From contig JAEYXH010000011.1 in assembly GCA_023428545.1 (NCBI GenBank), positions 88,101 through 152,100 on the forward strand: a DNA stretch of 64,000 nt. The letters run 5' to 3'. The position numbers and the translations under genes were made by a program. This stretch comes from Bacteroidota bacterium. Its GTDB lineage: Bacteria; Bacteroidota; Bacteroidia; Bacteroidales; Prolixibacteraceae. Position 1 is the first letter of the stretch; each line of letters begins with the position of its first letter. Shown here one piece after another: positions 27,519-36,388 of this stretch. The notes under the pieces are model-generated. The model had not been told where the DNA came from. It searched no databases and was given only the letters and a program-made list of their open reading frames with translations.

Positions 27519-28418
27519 ATGAAACCTACATTAGTGATACTTGCTGCCGGAATGGGCAGCCGATACGGTGGGCTGAAGCAGCTTGATGAATTGGGGCCAA
27601 ATGGTGAAGCCATCATCGATTATTCCTTATATGATGCCATCCGGGCTGGTTTTGGCAAAGTGGTATTTATTATCCGGACTGATTTTGCTGAGGAATTCAA
27701 GGCTCGTTTCGAGCCAAGGCTAAAAGGAAGAATCCAAACCGAGTATGTCTACCAGTCGCTTGATAAGATCCCTGCCGGATTTACGCTCAATCCTGAACGT
27801 GAAAAGCCATGGGGCACTGCCCATGCGGTGATGATGGCATCAGGGGTTGTCAATGAACCTATGGCAGTGATCAATGCCGATGATTTTTATGGACGGGAGT
27901 CATACCAGGTAATGGCTGATTTTCTTAACTCCTCCGATGATCCATCAGAATATTCCATGATCGGTTACCGTGTGGCCAACACGCTGTCACCTTTTGGTAC
28001 CGTTTCAAGAGGGGTATGTATGACTGATGAAAATGGTTATCTAACTTCGGTTGTGGAAAGGACAAAAATCCAGAGGGATGCTGATGGCATTCATTACTAT
28101 GAGCCTGAAGGACGGTTCCCGCTTGCTGAAAATACACCTGTATCCATGAATTTCTGGGGTCTTAAACCAAATGTTTTCAATTATCTGAATGATGGTTTTA
28201 GCAGGTTTCTGGAGGAAAGAGGTCATGAACTGAAATCAGAATATTTCATTCCATTGCTGATCAACGAGAATATCCTGTCGGGCAAAATCGCAACAAAAGT
28301 ACTGGCTTGTGATGCTCCCTGGTTTGGGGTAACTTACCGGGAAGACAAACCCGATGCCCAGGCCCAAATACTTTCTTTGATTGAAAGTGGCGTATATCCC
28401 CGGAAATTGTGGGAATAG
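27519..28418 (+). CDS. Sugar-phosphate nucleotidyltransferase
   Basis: 299 aa protein of the NTP_transferase fold. The N-terminal nucleotide-binding loop LAAGMGSRYGGLKQLDELG occupies residues 8-26, and the metal-binding VINADDFYG is near Asp121/Asp122. PWGTAHAVMMA near 97 resembles the substrate region of UDP- or dTDP-sugar pyrophosphorylases. It probably makes an NDP-sugar from a sugar 1-phosphate. The next gene, 55 bp downstream, is a NahK-like kinase that could supply that sugar 1-phosphate. The actual sugar and nucleotide are not determined by the sequence. Confidence 0.83.
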   Translation: MKPTLVILAAGMGSRYGGLKQLDELGPNGEAIIDYSLYDAIRAGFGKVVFIIRTDFAEEFKARFEPRLKGRIQTEYVYQSLDKIPAGFTLNPEREKPWGTAHAVMMASGVVNEPMAVINADDFYGRESYQVMADFLNSSDDPSEYSMIGYRVANTLSPFGTVSRGVCMTDENGYLTSVVERTKIQRDADGIHYYEPEGRFPLAENTPVSMNFWGLKPNVFNYLNDGFSRFLEERGHELKSEYFIPLLINENILSGKIATKVLACDAPWFGVTYREDKPDAQAQILSLIESGVYPRKLWE

Positions 28419-28473
28419 CAATTAATTGAGAGAGTTATCAGAAGAACCAATTTATAATTACCAACCATACGGC

Positions 28474-29556
28474 ATGAATCAGAATAAAATCGAATCAATC
28501 GTCAAATCATTTGGGATACCTTTACAAATAACGGATTGGAAAGCATTTGGACATGGGCATATCAATGATACTTACCTGCTCAATACCCCATCTGGCCCTT
28601 TTATACTCCAACGTAAGAATCACTTGATATTTAAGGATATACAAGGCATGATGAATAACATCGTGCTGGTAACCAACCATATTCGCAAAAGATTGCTTGC
28701 CGCTGGCATTCCCGATACCGACAGGCGGGTCATGACTTATATCTCCGATCCTTCAAACCAATACTTTGTTAAGGATGCCGATGGGAATTACTGGACGCTG
28801 TTTCTCTTTATTAAAGATAGTTTTGGTGTTGAGGAAGTGAAAAAGCCGGGGCAGGCTTTTACTGCCGGCAAGGCCTTTGGTGCCTTCCAAAGCCAGTTAT
28901 CCGACCTCGACGGGAAATTATTGATTGAGACCATTCCGGGCTTCCACAATGGCAAACTCCGATACCGGCAATTCCAGGAAGCCGTTGCAGCCGATGCGGC
29001 TGGCCGGGTAGGGGAGATGCAAACGGAAATCGATAAAATGATGGGCCGTGCCACTGAAATGCTTCGCTTGCAGGAATGGTTGGATTCAGGTGAAATGCCC
29101 TTGCGAATTACACACAACGATACAAAAATCAATAATGTGCTGTTTGACAAGGACGACCAGATTCTATGCGTAATCGATCTTGATACCGTTATGCCGGGCA
29201 GTGTTTTGTTTGATTTTGGAGATGCGATACGGACCTTGGGAAATACTGCACCGGAGGATGAACCCGACCTGGACAAGATCGATTTTAACCAGGACTATTA
29301 TAAGGCTTTTGCCGAAGGTTATATTTCAGAAAGCCAAAGTTTCCTTACAGAGATTGAGCGTGATAACCTGGCTTACTCATGCCAGTACATGGTTTGGGAG
29401 CAGGCAATAAGGTTTTTGGCCGATTATTTGAATGGAGATACCTACTACAAAACTGCCTATAAAGGACATAATAAGGTACGCACACTGGCGCAGATCAGGT
29501 ATCTTGAAGTGATGGACAATCACATCGACTTCATGAAAAAGGTCACCCAGGCATAA
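28474..29556 (+). CDS. NahK-like aminoglycoside phosphotransferase-family sugar kinase
   Basis: 360 aa kinase of the APH/choline-kinase fold. The catalytic loop is THNDTKINNVLFD with His214, Asp216 and Asn221. The metal-binding IDLDTVMPG carries Asp235, and AFGHGHINDTYLL near residue 24 is the Gly-rich loop. Closest functional model is N-acetylhexosamine 1-kinase (NahK). Homologues in Bacteroides are often labelled 'mucin desulfatase', a name the sequence does not support. The ATG at 28474 is chosen; an in-frame TTG at 28426 would add 16 residues overlapping the intergenic region. Likely pairs with the nucleotidyltransferase for sugar salvage. Confidence 0.8.
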   Translation: MNQNKIESIVKSFGIPLQITDWKAFGHGHINDTYLLNTPSGPFILQRKNHLIFKDIQGMMNNIVLVTNHIRKRLLAAGIPDTDRRVMTYISDPSNQYFVKDADGNYWTLFLFIKDSFGVEEVKKPGQAFTAGKAFGAFQSQLSDLDGKLLIETIPGFHNGKLRYRQFQEAVAADAAGRVGEMQTEIDKMMGRATEMLRLQEWLDSGEMPLRITHNDTKINNVLFDKDDQILCVIDLDTVMPGSVLFDFGDAIRTLGNTAPEDEPDLDKIDFNQDYYKAFAEGYISESQSFLTEIERDNLAYSCQYMVWEQAIRFLADYLNGDTYYKTAYKGHNKVRTLAQIRYLEVMDNHIDFMKKVTQA

Positions 29557-29573
29557 AAGACATTATATATTCA

Positions 29574-29619
29574 AAACTGTCCGGTTCCGAATCCTTTTGG
29601 TTTTAGAGCTGGACAGTTT
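29574..29619. terminator. Inverted repeat between convergent kinase and murI genes
   Basis: AAACTGTCC (29574-29582) and GGACAGTTT (29611-29619) form a perfect 9-bp inverted repeat with a 28-base loop. The second arm lies in the last codons of murI. It may act as a two-way terminator for the converging genes, but there is no clear U-tract. Confidence 0.35.
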
Positions 29620-30442
29620 CTGCTTGTATAGGATACCCCGTAAACAGCCCGGCTTTTGCTTCAAAGATTTCAGCGGTTTCCGTGGTCAGGTATCGTATGT
29701 CTCCACCTTTCGAAAGCCTGGATTCAAGTTCCGGGTGACGGACCAGATAATCAGTGAGTTTCTCTGCAACAACAGGCCCCTGGTCGATGACCTGAATCCC
29801 TATATCGGGTATCGATTTCCTGATGTTTTCCATCAACAAAGGATAATGGGTGCACCCCAGTATTATCGTGTCAAGTTGAGGGTCTTTGTCCAGGAGATTC
29901 CGGATGTTCTTGCTGACAAAATAGTCGGTTCCCGGATTTCCCAATTCATTGTTTTCGACCAGCGGGACCCACATGGGACAGGCTTCCTGCACAGTCGATA
30001 ATATTTTACCGCTACCCCATTTTTCGAGCTCTACGGGATATGACAATGAAGATACCGTTCCCGGTGTTCCCAAAACGCCCACATGTCCGTTGTTTGTTAT
30101 GTCTGCAACCTTCTCGACACATGGCCTGATAACGCCCAGGACTCGTCGGTCGGGAGCGATCAAAGGGAGGTCTTTTTGCTGGATGGTGCGAAGCGCCTTG
30201 GCTGAAGCGGTGTTGCATGCCAGGATCACCAACTGGCATCCCTGGCTGAACAGGTACTTCACCGACTGCAGGGTATATTCATAAACCACCCTGAAGGAGC
30301 GTGTGCCGTATGGTGTCCGGGCATTGTCTCCCAGATACAGGTAATCGTATTCCGGAAGTTGTTTTTTTAGCTCCTTCAGGATGGTCAGTCCTCCATATCC
30401 TGAGTCGAAAACCCCGATAGGGGAATCGGAAAAATGAATCAT
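29603..30442 (-). CDS. murI: Glutamate racemase
   Basis: Makes D-glutamate for peptidoglycan; 279 aa. The two catalytic cysteines are Cys76 (LACNTASA) and Cys197 (LGCTHYPL). GVFDSGYGGLTIL (with Asp13) and YLGDNARTPYG are conserved. Transcribed with the upstream glycogen synthase gene, 13 bp apart, although the functions are unrelated. In many Bacteroidota murI sits close to the skp/bamA cluster, as it does here. Confidence 0.94.
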   Translation of the reverse strand: MIHFSDSPIGVFDSGYGGLTILKELKKQLPEYDYLYLGDNARTPYGTRSFRVVYEYTLQSVKYLFSQGCQLVILACNTASAKALRTIQQKDLPLIAPDRRVLGVIRPCVEKVADITNNGHVGVLGTPGTVSSLSYPVELEKWGSGKILSTVQEACPMWVPLVENNELGNPGTDYFVSKNIRNLLDKDPQLDTIILGCTHYPLLMENIRKSIPDIGIQVIDQGPVVAEKLTDYLVRHPELESRLSKGGDIRYLTTETAEIFEAKAGLFTGYPIQAETVQL

Positions 30443-30455
30443 CTATTGACTGGAA

Positions 30456-32294
30456 TTATCTGTTAAGTGCCAATTCATACGCCCTGTCATAGAACCTTCC
30501 AAGATTTTGCCAGTCGAAATGCGGAGAGGCAGCCTCACAATGGTTGCGTAGCGTGATCCTTTCCCTGCGGTTCAGCTGTACAAACCTGAACAGGATATCA
30601 GCCAATTGGGCTGCACTTTGGTTGAAGTCCTTTTCCTTCCTTTCCACAACAAACATTCCGGCCTTTTCCGCATCCGGGAAATTATTCATGACATAGTCGC
30701 CAAATCCTGACAAGTCACTGGTTACCGAAGGTATACCACTGGCAAGGCTCTCAAGCGGAGTATAGCCCCAGGGTTCGTAATAACTTGGGAATATGCCTAA
30801 ATGACAACCTCTTACGAACTGGCTGTAATCCATTTTAAAGAGCGGATTCGAAGCAGTTACGAAATCAGGATGGTAAACCACTTTCACCTTATCGTGCTGG
30901 TTGTTTACAAGGTTTGCGGTTCTCAGGAAATTAAGGATATCATCTTTATGGTCATCCACCAGGTTATGCGTAACAACCTTTGGTAGTTCCTTTGATTTCC
31001 ATCCCTGTACAAACCTTCTGAGCTTAAGTCGATTGTAGTCTTCGACAAGGTCTGAAAGATTGGGGAACTGGTATGGTCCCGAGGCTGACGTAATGTTTTT
31101 ATAGAGTCTGTCGCCCACCTGAACCTGAATTTCCTCACATGCTCTTCGAATATCTTCTATCTGTGCTTTGGCTTCCAAAACTTCGGGATTGAACGAATAG
31201 AAGGGCTGTTTTGTTATGAAAAAGCACACTACGGTACGGTCAATACCTGCATATTGCATTTTCCAGTTAAGACGGGCAAGCGCTTCAAGGGTGATGTCGT
31301 ATCCCTTGTTATGGTATTCATATCTGCCTGAGGTGAAAAAATAGATGGTCTTGTCGAGGTCAAAGGAGTAACTCTGGAAGAAATGACCCATTATAAAATC
31401 GTGGATCTTGCCTTTGAAATCGGCATGTAAGTTTTGGATCTGGTGTAGTGCCTCAAATCTTTCGATGTTGAGGCCATTCGGCAGGATCACTTCGGGTTCT
31501 CGTCCCAGTAAATATTTACACTCCTTGGCCGTAACATGGCTGACGGTTGTGAAAACGTGGCAACCGTGAGCGGCAGCCCGCTCAATATCCACGATGGGAC
31601 GGACGTTGAAGAAATTGGCTTCTTTTTCCCAGTCGTAAAACGGCAGGTGGTCGTAGAACTTATTGTCATTCATCGCCAGATACCGGCCCAAAAGGGTGGC
31701 ATGGGTAGTGAAAACCGTTTTCAGGTTAAGCCCGTCGTGACGGATTCCTGGGATTGGAAGTCCTGCCATCCACTCGTGGAAGTGAACGAGATTCTCCCGG
31801 TCGCATCCGCCCATCTCACAATAGATCCTGAAAAACTCTTTCACCTGGTACCCGAATGACGCTACCTGGTTCAGGAGCCCATCGTTATCAGGCAGGGCTA
31901 TGTGGTGATGTTCCCAGATGAAGTATTTGATTTCTCCCAATTTGTTATAAATGGAGTAAGGATTGAAAAGAACCACCGTAGGGCGTCCCGAAACAATCCA
32001 CTGTCCGTAATGGACGTCGTATCCAAGTTCACGCATACGCAGAACCGTTTGTCCAACTGGTCCTGAATAATCTGAATAGGGGTCAAATGCAGCTGCAGCC
32101 TGGTTTTCAATGTAGGGGCCAAGAAGGAAATAATTGTCTTTTCCTGTTTTTTGTATGACTGAAGGTACCTTAGAACGGATAACAGTATAGATTCCTCCCA
32201 CTTGATTGCATACTTCCCATGCTACCTCAAACAGGTTCACATCCTTGTATATATGGTCTGTGTCCCTGTGAACTAATGTATTAGAACTTTGCAT
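30456..32294 (-). CDS. Glycogen synthase, GT3 (eukaryotic-type)
   Basis: 612 aa glycosyltransferase of family GT3, the animal/fungal glycogen-synthase family, rather than bacterial GT5 GlgA. Diagnostic segments: EVAWEVCNQVGGIYTVIRSK (23-42, donor loop), THATLLGRYLA, VSHVTAKECKYLLGR, LPNGLNIERF and the C-terminal YYEPWGYTPLESLASG near 505. GT3 enzymes use UDP-glucose and elongate alpha-1,4-glucan. GT3 synthases are known in Bacteroidota. MalQ at 41-43 kb is a second glycogen-related enzyme in this window. First gene of a pair with murI. Confidence 0.88.
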   Translation of the reverse strand: MQSSNTLVHRDTDHIYKDVNLFEVAWEVCNQVGGIYTVIRSKVPSVIQKTGKDNYFLLGPYIENQAAAAFDPYSDYSGPVGQTVLRMRELGYDVHYGQWIVSGRPTVVLFNPYSIYNKLGEIKYFIWEHHHIALPDNDGLLNQVASFGYQVKEFFRIYCEMGGCDRENLVHFHEWMAGLPIPGIRHDGLNLKTVFTTHATLLGRYLAMNDNKFYDHLPFYDWEKEANFFNVRPIVDIERAAAHGCHVFTTVSHVTAKECKYLLGREPEVILPNGLNIERFEALHQIQNLHADFKGKIHDFIMGHFFQSYSFDLDKTIYFFTSGRYEYHNKGYDITLEALARLNWKMQYAGIDRTVVCFFITKQPFYSFNPEVLEAKAQIEDIRRACEEIQVQVGDRLYKNITSASGPYQFPNLSDLVEDYNRLKLRRFVQGWKSKELPKVVTHNLVDDHKDDILNFLRTANLVNNQHDKVKVVYHPDFVTASNPLFKMDYSQFVRGCHLGIFPSYYEPWGYTPLESLASGIPSVTSDLSGFGDYVMNNFPDAEKAGMFVVERKEKDFNQSAAQLADILFRFVQLNRRERITLRNHCEAASPHFDWQNLGRFYDRAYELALNR

Positions 32295-32456
32295 ATGTTT
32301 GTTTTAACTATGATCTACTGAGGTTGAATTTAAGCAAAATTCTAATTCCATGGCATGAAAGTGTTATAAGACATATTTTATTCCCGAATACAATACAGGC
32401 CTTATAAAGACACATCAAAAATATTTTGCATTCGATGGAACAGGATAGTATGGCAC

Positions 32457-32489
32457 AAAAAAAAACAACCGCCTGAAGGAGGCGGTTGT
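32457..32489 (-). terminator. Intrinsic terminator of the skp operon
   Basis: On the minus strand a perfect 10-bp stem (32480-32489 with 32465-32474), loop of 5 bases, is followed by a run of nine T. It lies 22 bp after the stop of the last gene of the porG-uppS-bamA-skp-skp run. Confidence 0.92.
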
Positions 32490-32511
32490 AGAATATAAAT
32501 TTATCGTTTGC

Positions 32512-33033
32512 TTATTGAATACCCAGTTTCTGTTTAACCAGAGGCATTACATCAAGGCTTTCATTGGATTTGTAAAGGACAGTCCCAAGTTCGCCACTGA
32601 CATCAAAGACATAAATGAGGCCTTTTTCCTTGCCCACTTCACCAACGGCAGTTTGTGCCTTTTCGAAAATCGGGCGGAGCATTTCATTCTGTTTCTGCTG
32701 AAGCTGCTGTTGTGCAACCATCTGGAAGTTCTGGATTCTCTGCTGAAGTTCCTGGATGTCGTTTTCGCGAGCAGAACGGACGATTTCTGACAATGAATCT
32801 CTCTTGGTGATATATTCTGAATATTTACTCTCCAATTCTTTCTGCATGGTACCCAGTTGGTCTTCCAGCTCCTGAACCTGTTTGGTATAATCAGCCTCGG
32901 CCGCAGTTCTTTCCGGCATCACCTGAATCAGAGCCTGAAGATCGATGTGGCCAAATTTGGCTTCCTGTCCGAAGGCAGTTCCTGCAATCAGAATAAATGA
33001 TATAACAGCAACAAATTTCGATAAGTTTCTCAT
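32512..33033 (-). CDS. OmpH/Skp-family periplasmic chaperone (second copy)
   Basis: 173 aa. A signal peptide ends near residue 22 (GTAFGQEA). The mature part has the OmpH pattern: a short beta strand (FGHIDLQALIQVMPE), a long charged coiled coil (~45-115) and a C-terminal beta segment (GLIYVFDVS). Skp trimers hold unfolded outer-membrane proteins in their helical arms and hand them to BamA. The ATG at 33033 begins MRNLSKF; the in-frame ATT at 33039 is not needed. Tandem paralogue of the next gene, and last of the operon. Confidence 0.88.
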   Translation of the reverse strand: MRNLSKFVAVISFILIAGTAFGQEAKFGHIDLQALIQVMPERTAAEADYTKQVQELEDQLGTMQKELESKYSEYITKRDSLSEIVRSARENDIQELQQRIQNFQMVAQQQLQQKQNEMLRPIFEKAQTAVGEVGKEKGLIYVFDVSGELGTVLYKSNESLDVMPLVKQKLGIQ

Positions 33034-33074
33034 AATCAATGTACGATTTTTAATTTTTTGGACAAATATAGAAA

Positions 33075-33590
33075 TTAATTCTTATAACCAAGTTTTTGCA
33101 GGACCTGGTCGCTCAGATCGAATCTGGGGTTGGTAAACAACATGGTTGTACCTCCTGCTTTGTCAAAGATCACGGCATAGCTGCCTTCATTGGCAATCTC
33201 CTGGACTGCGTTGAAAACATCATCCTGGATTGGCTGGACCAAAGTCTGGCGCCTTTTGAAAAGATCTCCGTTTGGACCGAAGTACTTTCTTTGCAGATCC
33301 TTGTACTCTTTTTCACGGGAAATGATCACATCTTCCCTCTTTCTCTTCATGTCGGCTGATAGCAAGACACTTTCAGCCTGGAAATCCGTGTACATTTTTT
33401 CGATTTCGGCGTACATCGATTCGAGTTCTTTCTGATACTGCTGTGACAGCTGGTCCAGCTGTTCCTGGGCAGCATTGAAGGCAGGTATGTTTTCGAGGAT
33501 GTAGTCAGAATCAATAAATGCAAATTTCTGTGCGATTGCGGCAGTCGAGAAGACCACTGCAAATCCAATTAGCAATATCAACTTTTTCAT
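33075..33590 (-). CDS. skp: OmpH/Skp-family periplasmic chaperone (first copy)
   Basis: 171 aa. The signal peptide (KKLILLIGFAVVFSTAAIAQ) ends near residue 20. The mature part begins FAFIDSDYILENIP, continues as a coiled coil (~40-115), and ends with GSYAVIFDKAGG and a beta strand. The ATG at 33590 is chosen because it starts the signal peptide; the longer in-frame start has no signal. It lies 66 bp after the bamA stop and 41 bp before its paralogue. Confidence 0.88.
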   Translation of the reverse strand: MKKLILLIGFAVVFSTAAIAQKFAFIDSDYILENIPAFNAAQEQLDQLSQQYQKELESMYAEIEKMYTDFQAESVLLSADMKRKREDVIISREKEYKDLQRKYFGPNGDLFKRRQTLVQPIQDDVFNAVQEIANEGSYAVIFDKAGGTTMLFTNPRFDLSDQVLQKLGYKN

Positions 33591-33656
33591 GGCCTGTTCT
33601 TTTGTTTTTATATTCAGGTTTGTGAAAGACAAATTCTGCGCCAAAAATTCAAATGA

Positions 33657-36374
33657 TTAGAATTGTTGGCCAATTACGAAATGGAAATTGCCTCCGCTGG
33701 CATCGCTCGACCAAGGAACCTGGTCAAATCCATACCCCCAGTCAATTCCCATCAGGCCAAACATGGGCAGGAAGATCCTGACGCCAACACCGGCTGAACG
33801 GTAAAGCTTATAGGGGTTGAAGGTCTGGAAACTGTTGTCAGTATTACCGGCTTCCACGAATGTCAGCGCATAAATGGTAGCACTGGGTTTCAGTGTTACC
33901 GGATATCGGAGTTCCATGGTAAACTTGGAATACATCTTTGATCCATTCCTGTCGCGGCTCAGGCTGAAGTCGCGGTATCCGCGGAGTGCCACGTAATCGG
34001 TGCCATAAATATTGTATCCCGACATGCCGGAACCTCCCACGATAAATCCTTCGAAGGGCGACAGTACATTTTTATTATAGTATCCCAGAAATCCCATTTC
34101 GAATGCGGTGCGAAGCACCAGGTTGCGGTTTCTTGAAAGTGCGTTGTAGGCCTGTCCCTTAAATAACCATTTGTGGTATTCGATCCACTTATATTTCTCT
34201 GAATTGGGCATTTCAGGATCGTTATAATCTTTTCCCGTGAATGCCGAGAAAGGCGGCGTGACCTTCAATGCCAATGAAAATTGTGAACCACTTCTTGAAT
34301 ACAACGGGTTGTCGACCGAATTTCTGCTAAATGTGGTTTTAAAGCTGGTATTCCGGAATGTGCCGTTTACCTGTCCGTTTTCATCCGCAAGGAAGAAGAA
34401 ATAACTTCCCATGTTCTGAAGGCGGTAATGTTCGAACGACAACTCGTGATAAACCGAGAAGAAGTCATCAGGCCACTTCATACGATATCCGTATCCCATC
34501 GCGACAGCCAGGGTTTCCCATATCTGGTCATCTTCAGAATTCTGGTTTTCTGCGGCATAGTTGTATGAGTAGGTCGGATAATAACTTCCGTAAGGATAGG
34601 AGCTGCCATAACCGCCATAGCCCCCATAACCTCCGTATCCGCCATAACCACCATATCCACCGTATGGATAACCGCCATACCCTCCTCCATATGGATAACC
34701 GCCATAACCACCATAGCCACCACCATAGCCGCTATAGTAGTTCTGCATGTATTTGTTGGCGCTATAATTAATTCGTGAATAGGAGAGCGACGATGAAAAC
34801 GAGTTTGGTTTCTTGCCTCCCAGCCAGGGTTCAATAAACGACAGGCTGACTGTTTTGTAATATTGCCCGCTCGTCTGGTAACGAAGGCTGAGTGTTTGTC
34901 CGTCACCGGTTGGCAACGGCCTCCATGCTTCCTTGTTGAAAATGTTTCGGGCCGAGAAGTTGGCAAATTTCAAACCAACTGACCCTACAAACATCCCGGC
35001 ACCCCAGCCACCTGACAGTTCAACCTGGTCATTGGCTTTTTCCTGAAGCTTATAATTGATATCGACTGTTCCGTCTTCCTGGGAAGGTACCACATCGGGC
35101 ACAATGGCTTCAGGGTCAAAATGGCCAAGCTGCGAAAGTTCCCTGATGGAACGGATAATGTTTGTCTTGCTGAACAGGTCACCCGGATAGGTATAGAGTT
35201 CACGTCGGGCGACATGTTCGTGTGTTTTGGTGTTACCCGCAATTCCAATATTCTTGATGGTGGCTTGCTTCCCTTCCAGAATCCTCATTTCGAAGTCGAT
35301 TGAGTCCTGGGTTACATTTACCTCTACAGGGTCAAGCTGGAAGAACAGGTATCCATTGTCGAGATATACATTCGAAACGGCATCATCATCGGTGGTCAAA
35401 CGTTTATCGAGGAGCTTCTGGTCGAAAACGTCACCTTTTTTTATCCCCAGTACATTGGTCAGGTATTCGGCAGGGTAAACTGTGTTCCCGATCCATTTTA
35501 CATCGCGGAAGTAATACTTATTACCCTCTTCCAGCCAAATTTCCACATTTACCCGGTTTTCCTCTTCGGCAGGATATACGGTATCCCTGACGATAACGGC
35601 ATCGCGATATCCCTTTTCGTTATATTTTTTGACCAGGTTTACCTTGTCCTCAGCAAATTTGTCATCGAGAAACTTTTTGGTCCTGAAGAAATTGCGAAGC
35701 TTTTTGGCGTTGGTTTTCTTCATTGCCCGTTCGAGCAATGCTTCACTGACCTCTTTGTTGCCATGGATGATGACATTCTGCACCCTGACCTTCTCCTTTT
35801 TGTCTACATATATATCGAGGATGACACTGTTCGTCTGGGTGGTATCATCTCTTTGGACTATGTTGACATCGGTATTGAGAAATCCTTTTTCAAGGAATAT
35901 GTTACGAATCAGTCTTTGTGCATTATTTATCTGGTTGTCGGTGATCTGGCTTCCTTTAAGAAGTAAAACCTTACCGGTAATGTCATCCTTTTCAGATTTT
36001 GTGACCCCGTAATAGTTGACTTCCGACATCCTGGGCCGTTCCTGCAGGTAAATCTCAAGCCAAACCCTGTTACCTACTACCTTGGTTGCCGTTACCTTCA
36101 CATCGGAAAATAATCCTTGCTCCCATAATTTTTTGATCGCTGATGTGATTTCGGTTCCTGGAACTTCAATTTCCCTTCCTGGAGTGAGTCCTGAAAGTTG
36201 GATCAATACGTCGTGATCCAGATAGCGGATACCAGCCACATCGACTCCTGAAATGATGAGTTTTTGAGGACTTGAGTAATAAATTGAGAAATTGGTTGAA
36301 TCTGCGATTTGTGCAGAAACCAATGGCGTGAGAGCCAGAAAAGTAATGATGAAGATGAGTATATTTTTGCGCAT
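33657..36374 (-). CDS. bamA: Outer membrane protein assembly factor BamA
   Basis: 905 aa Omp85 protein that inserts beta-barrels into the outer membrane. A signal peptide ends around LVSAQ (residue ~22). Five POTRA repeats span ~38-450 and a 16-strand barrel follows. SMYSKFTMELRYPV and the terminal aromatic strand (FHFVIGQQF) are typical. Unusually, residues ~546-598 are nearly all Tyr and Gly (YGGYGG units with PYGG/PYGS variants), sitting between barrel strands and so predicted to be an extracellular loop. The start at 36374 begins MRKNILIF. It follows uppS by 14 bp and precedes the skp pair. Confidence 0.94.
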   Translation of the reverse strand: MRKNILIFIITFLALTPLVSAQIADSTNFSIYYSSPQKLIISGVDVAGIRYLDHDVLIQLSGLTPGREIEVPGTEITSAIKKLWEQGLFSDVKVTATKVVGNRVWLEIYLQERPRMSEVNYYGVTKSEKDDITGKVLLLKGSQITDNQINNAQRLIRNIFLEKGFLNTDVNIVQRDDTTQTNSVILDIYVDKKEKVRVQNVIIHGNKEVSEALLERAMKKTNAKKLRNFFRTKKFLDDKFAEDKVNLVKKYNEKGYRDAVIVRDTVYPAEEENRVNVEIWLEEGNKYYFRDVKWIGNTVYPAEYLTNVLGIKKGDVFDQKLLDKRLTTDDDAVSNVYLDNGYLFFQLDPVEVNVTQDSIDFEMRILEGKQATIKNIGIAGNTKTHEHVARRELYTYPGDLFSKTNIIRSIRELSQLGHFDPEAIVPDVVPSQEDGTVDINYKLQEKANDQVELSGGWGAGMFVGSVGLKFANFSARNIFNKEAWRPLPTGDGQTLSLRYQTSGQYYKTVSLSFIEPWLGGKKPNSFSSSLSYSRINYSANKYMQNYYSGYGGGYGGYGGYPYGGGYGGYPYGGYGGYGGYGGYGGYGGYGSSYPYGSYYPTYSYNYAAENQNSEDDQIWETLAVAMGYGYRMKWPDDFFSVYHELSFEHYRLQNMGSYFFFLADENGQVNGTFRNTSFKTTFSRNSVDNPLYSRSGSQFSLALKVTPPFSAFTGKDYNDPEMPNSEKYKWIEYHKWLFKGQAYNALSRNRNLVLRTAFEMGFLGYYNKNVLSPFEGFIVGGSGMSGYNIYGTDYVALRGYRDFSLSRDRNGSKMYSKFTMELRYPVTLKPSATIYALTFVEAGNTDNSFQTFNPYKLYRSAGVGVRIFLPMFGLMGIDWGYGFDQVPWSSDASGGNFHFVIGQQF
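34575..34739 (-). repeat. Tyr/Gly-coding tandem repeat in bamA
   Basis: About 165 bp in which codons for Tyr and Gly alternate as TAYGGNGGN units, broken by Pro-Tyr-Gly-Gly. Synonymous variation is high, so the amino-acid pattern, not only recent slippage, seems to be kept. Length polymorphism would be expected at such a repeat. Confidence 0.8.
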
Positions 36375-36388
36375 TCCTGTCACTTGTT

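Noticed and set aside
34358..34771. 137-codon His/Arg/Asn-rich ORF opposite bamA
   Set aside because: It is the reverse complement of the Tyr/Gly repeat, which forces a low-complexity open frame.
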